Part shown: piece by piece, positions 63,412-64,000 of the stretch | Layout: every line of letters begins with the position of its first letter | Position numbering within the stretch: position 1 is the stretch's first letter | Source: Noviherbaspirillum sedimenti | Lineage (GTDB): Bacteria > Pseudomonadota > Gammaproteobacteria > Burkholderiales > Burkholderiaceae_D | Assembly: GCF_003590835.1 (NCBI RefSeq) | Contig: NZ_QYUQ01000002.1 | Location: forward strand, 248,001 to 312,000 | DNA length: 64,000 nucleotides | Direction: 5' to 3' | Position numbers and translations under genes: made by a program | The notes under the pieces: generated by a model | The model's database searches: none | What the model saw: the letters and a program-made list of their open reading frames with translations, nothing else | What the model was told of the DNA's origin: nothing

Positions 63412-64000
63412 ATGTGGATAGAATCGACCATCGCGCTGAAGTTTTTGCGGCAAGGCCTGATCCAGACAGCGCTGATCCTGGTCGGTATTGCCGGCGGCGT
63501 CGCTGTCATCGTTTTTATCACGACCCTGATTACCGGCTTGCAGAGCAATATCATCGATCGCACGCTGGGCACGCAGTCACATATACGGGTCGAGCCGCCC
63601 GACGAAATCAACCGCCTGGCGGCCGCGCCTGCGGGGACGCTGGCACTGCGCCTGGAAGACAAGCGCGCCCAGCGCCTGCGCTCCATCAATAACTGGATCC
63701 AGGTGCGCGACACGCTCGATACCCTGGCGGAAATCACGGCTGTATCACCGGTCACGGCCGGGCCGGCATTTGCGCGCCGGGGCGACGTCCGTAAGGCCAT
63801 CTCGCTGGTGGGCATCGATCCGCCGCGCTACGAAAAAATCATCCATGTCAGCAAAGACATCATTGCCGGCCAATTCCGCGTCGGGGCGGGTGATGCGGTC
63901 ATTGGCAAACTTCTGGCCACTGAACTGGGTATGCAGGTGGGTAGCAAGCTGCGCCTGGAGTCCGGCGACGGCAGCACGGCCATCGTCACCATCGCCGGCA
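63412..64000 (+). CDS. MacB/FtsX-type ABC transporter permease, 5' part
   Basis: The gene runs off the right edge; 196 codons are visible. It starts MWIESTIALKFLRQGLIQTA, with a first membrane helix (LILVGIAGGVAVIVFITTLI) followed by a MacB-like periplasmic domain (ITAVSPVTAGPAFAR, ISLVGIDPPRYEKI, GDAVIGKLLATELGMQVG). This is the usual order for FtsX/MacB/LolC permeases, with one helix, a large outer domain and three further helices to come. It is the natural partner of the adjacent adaptor; the ATPase gene should follow outside the window. Confidence 0.85.
   Translation, partial: MWIESTIALKFLRQGLIQTALILVGIAGGVAVIVFITTLITGLQSNIIDRTLGTQSHIRVEPPDEINRLAAAPAGTLALRLEDKRAQRLRSINNWIQVRDTLDTLAEITAVSPVTAGPAFARRGDVRKAISLVGIDPPRYEKIIHVSKDIIAGQFRVGAGDAVIGKLLATELGMQVGSKLRLESGDGSTAIVTIAG

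Overview
The window reads as chromosome of a betaproteobacterium, most likely of the Oxalobacteraceae. The evidence is the 16S and 23S rRNA sequences, a second infA-type IF-1 gene with a basic tail, and the general gene content. It is GC-rich and gene-dense, with no insertion sequence, phage or CRISPR array that I could recognise.

Layout. 1-6.5 kb: end of moeA, a lipoprotein, infA, a DUF2721 protein, a secreted multi-domain protein, an acyltransferase and the orphan C-terminal part of a Na+/H+ antiporter. 6.5-11.7 kb: a PpiC-type isomerase, an ABC exporter with a C39 double-glycine peptidase behind two cyclic-nucleotide-binding domains, and a sigma-54 activator. 12.4-17.2 kb: a LysR regulator followed by a beta-keto-acid cleavage cassette (thioesterase, BKACE, periplasmic binding protein, SDR), bordered on both sides by short fragments of genes found elsewhere in the window. 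17.3-25.2 kb: a complete V-type ATPase operon on the minus strand. 25.4-28 kb: a secreted protein, DAHP synthase and a cold-shock protein. 28-47.7 kb: eight small double-glycine-leader peptides, two Ser/Thr kinases, a PP2C phosphatase, a SUMF1-domain protein, two DUF4399 proteins, an FHA-GAF-HD-GYP protein, a TolC-like outer membrane protein, a double-FHA membrane protein and an HlyD-like adaptor. 47.7-55.7 kb: GST, a Q/N-rich protein, a ClpP-like protease, a DEAD-box helicase with a duplicated RNA-binding domain, small stress-type proteins and a diguanylate cyclase. 56.5-62.1 kb: a full rRNA operon (16S, tRNA-Ile, tRNA-Ala, 23S, 5S). 62.1-64 kb: the start of a MacA/MacB-like ABC system.

The most interesting content is a possible undescribed secretion system. 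The eight peptides share an N-terminal leader (TIKDL..., then LDR.AM, then a V.GG-type end near residue 26) that suits the C39 exporter at 7.3 kb. Three of the peptide transcription units begin with near-identical sigma-54 promoters (TGGCACG-N4-CTGCA), each with an IHF-like site exactly 29 bases upstream. A sigma-54 activator is encoded directly after the exporter. The isomerase, exporter, adaptor and TolC-like protein form a complete type I route. The kinases, phosphatase and FHA proteins suggest that the route is controlled by Ser/Thr phosphorylation, as in the threonine phosphorylation pathway of type VI secretion, but here attached to a type I exporter. The mature peptides are rich in Asn, Gln, Gly and Val repeats and lack an obvious immunity partner, so a secreted self-assembling matrix or signal is at least as plausible as a bacteriocin. 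That functional reading is inference.
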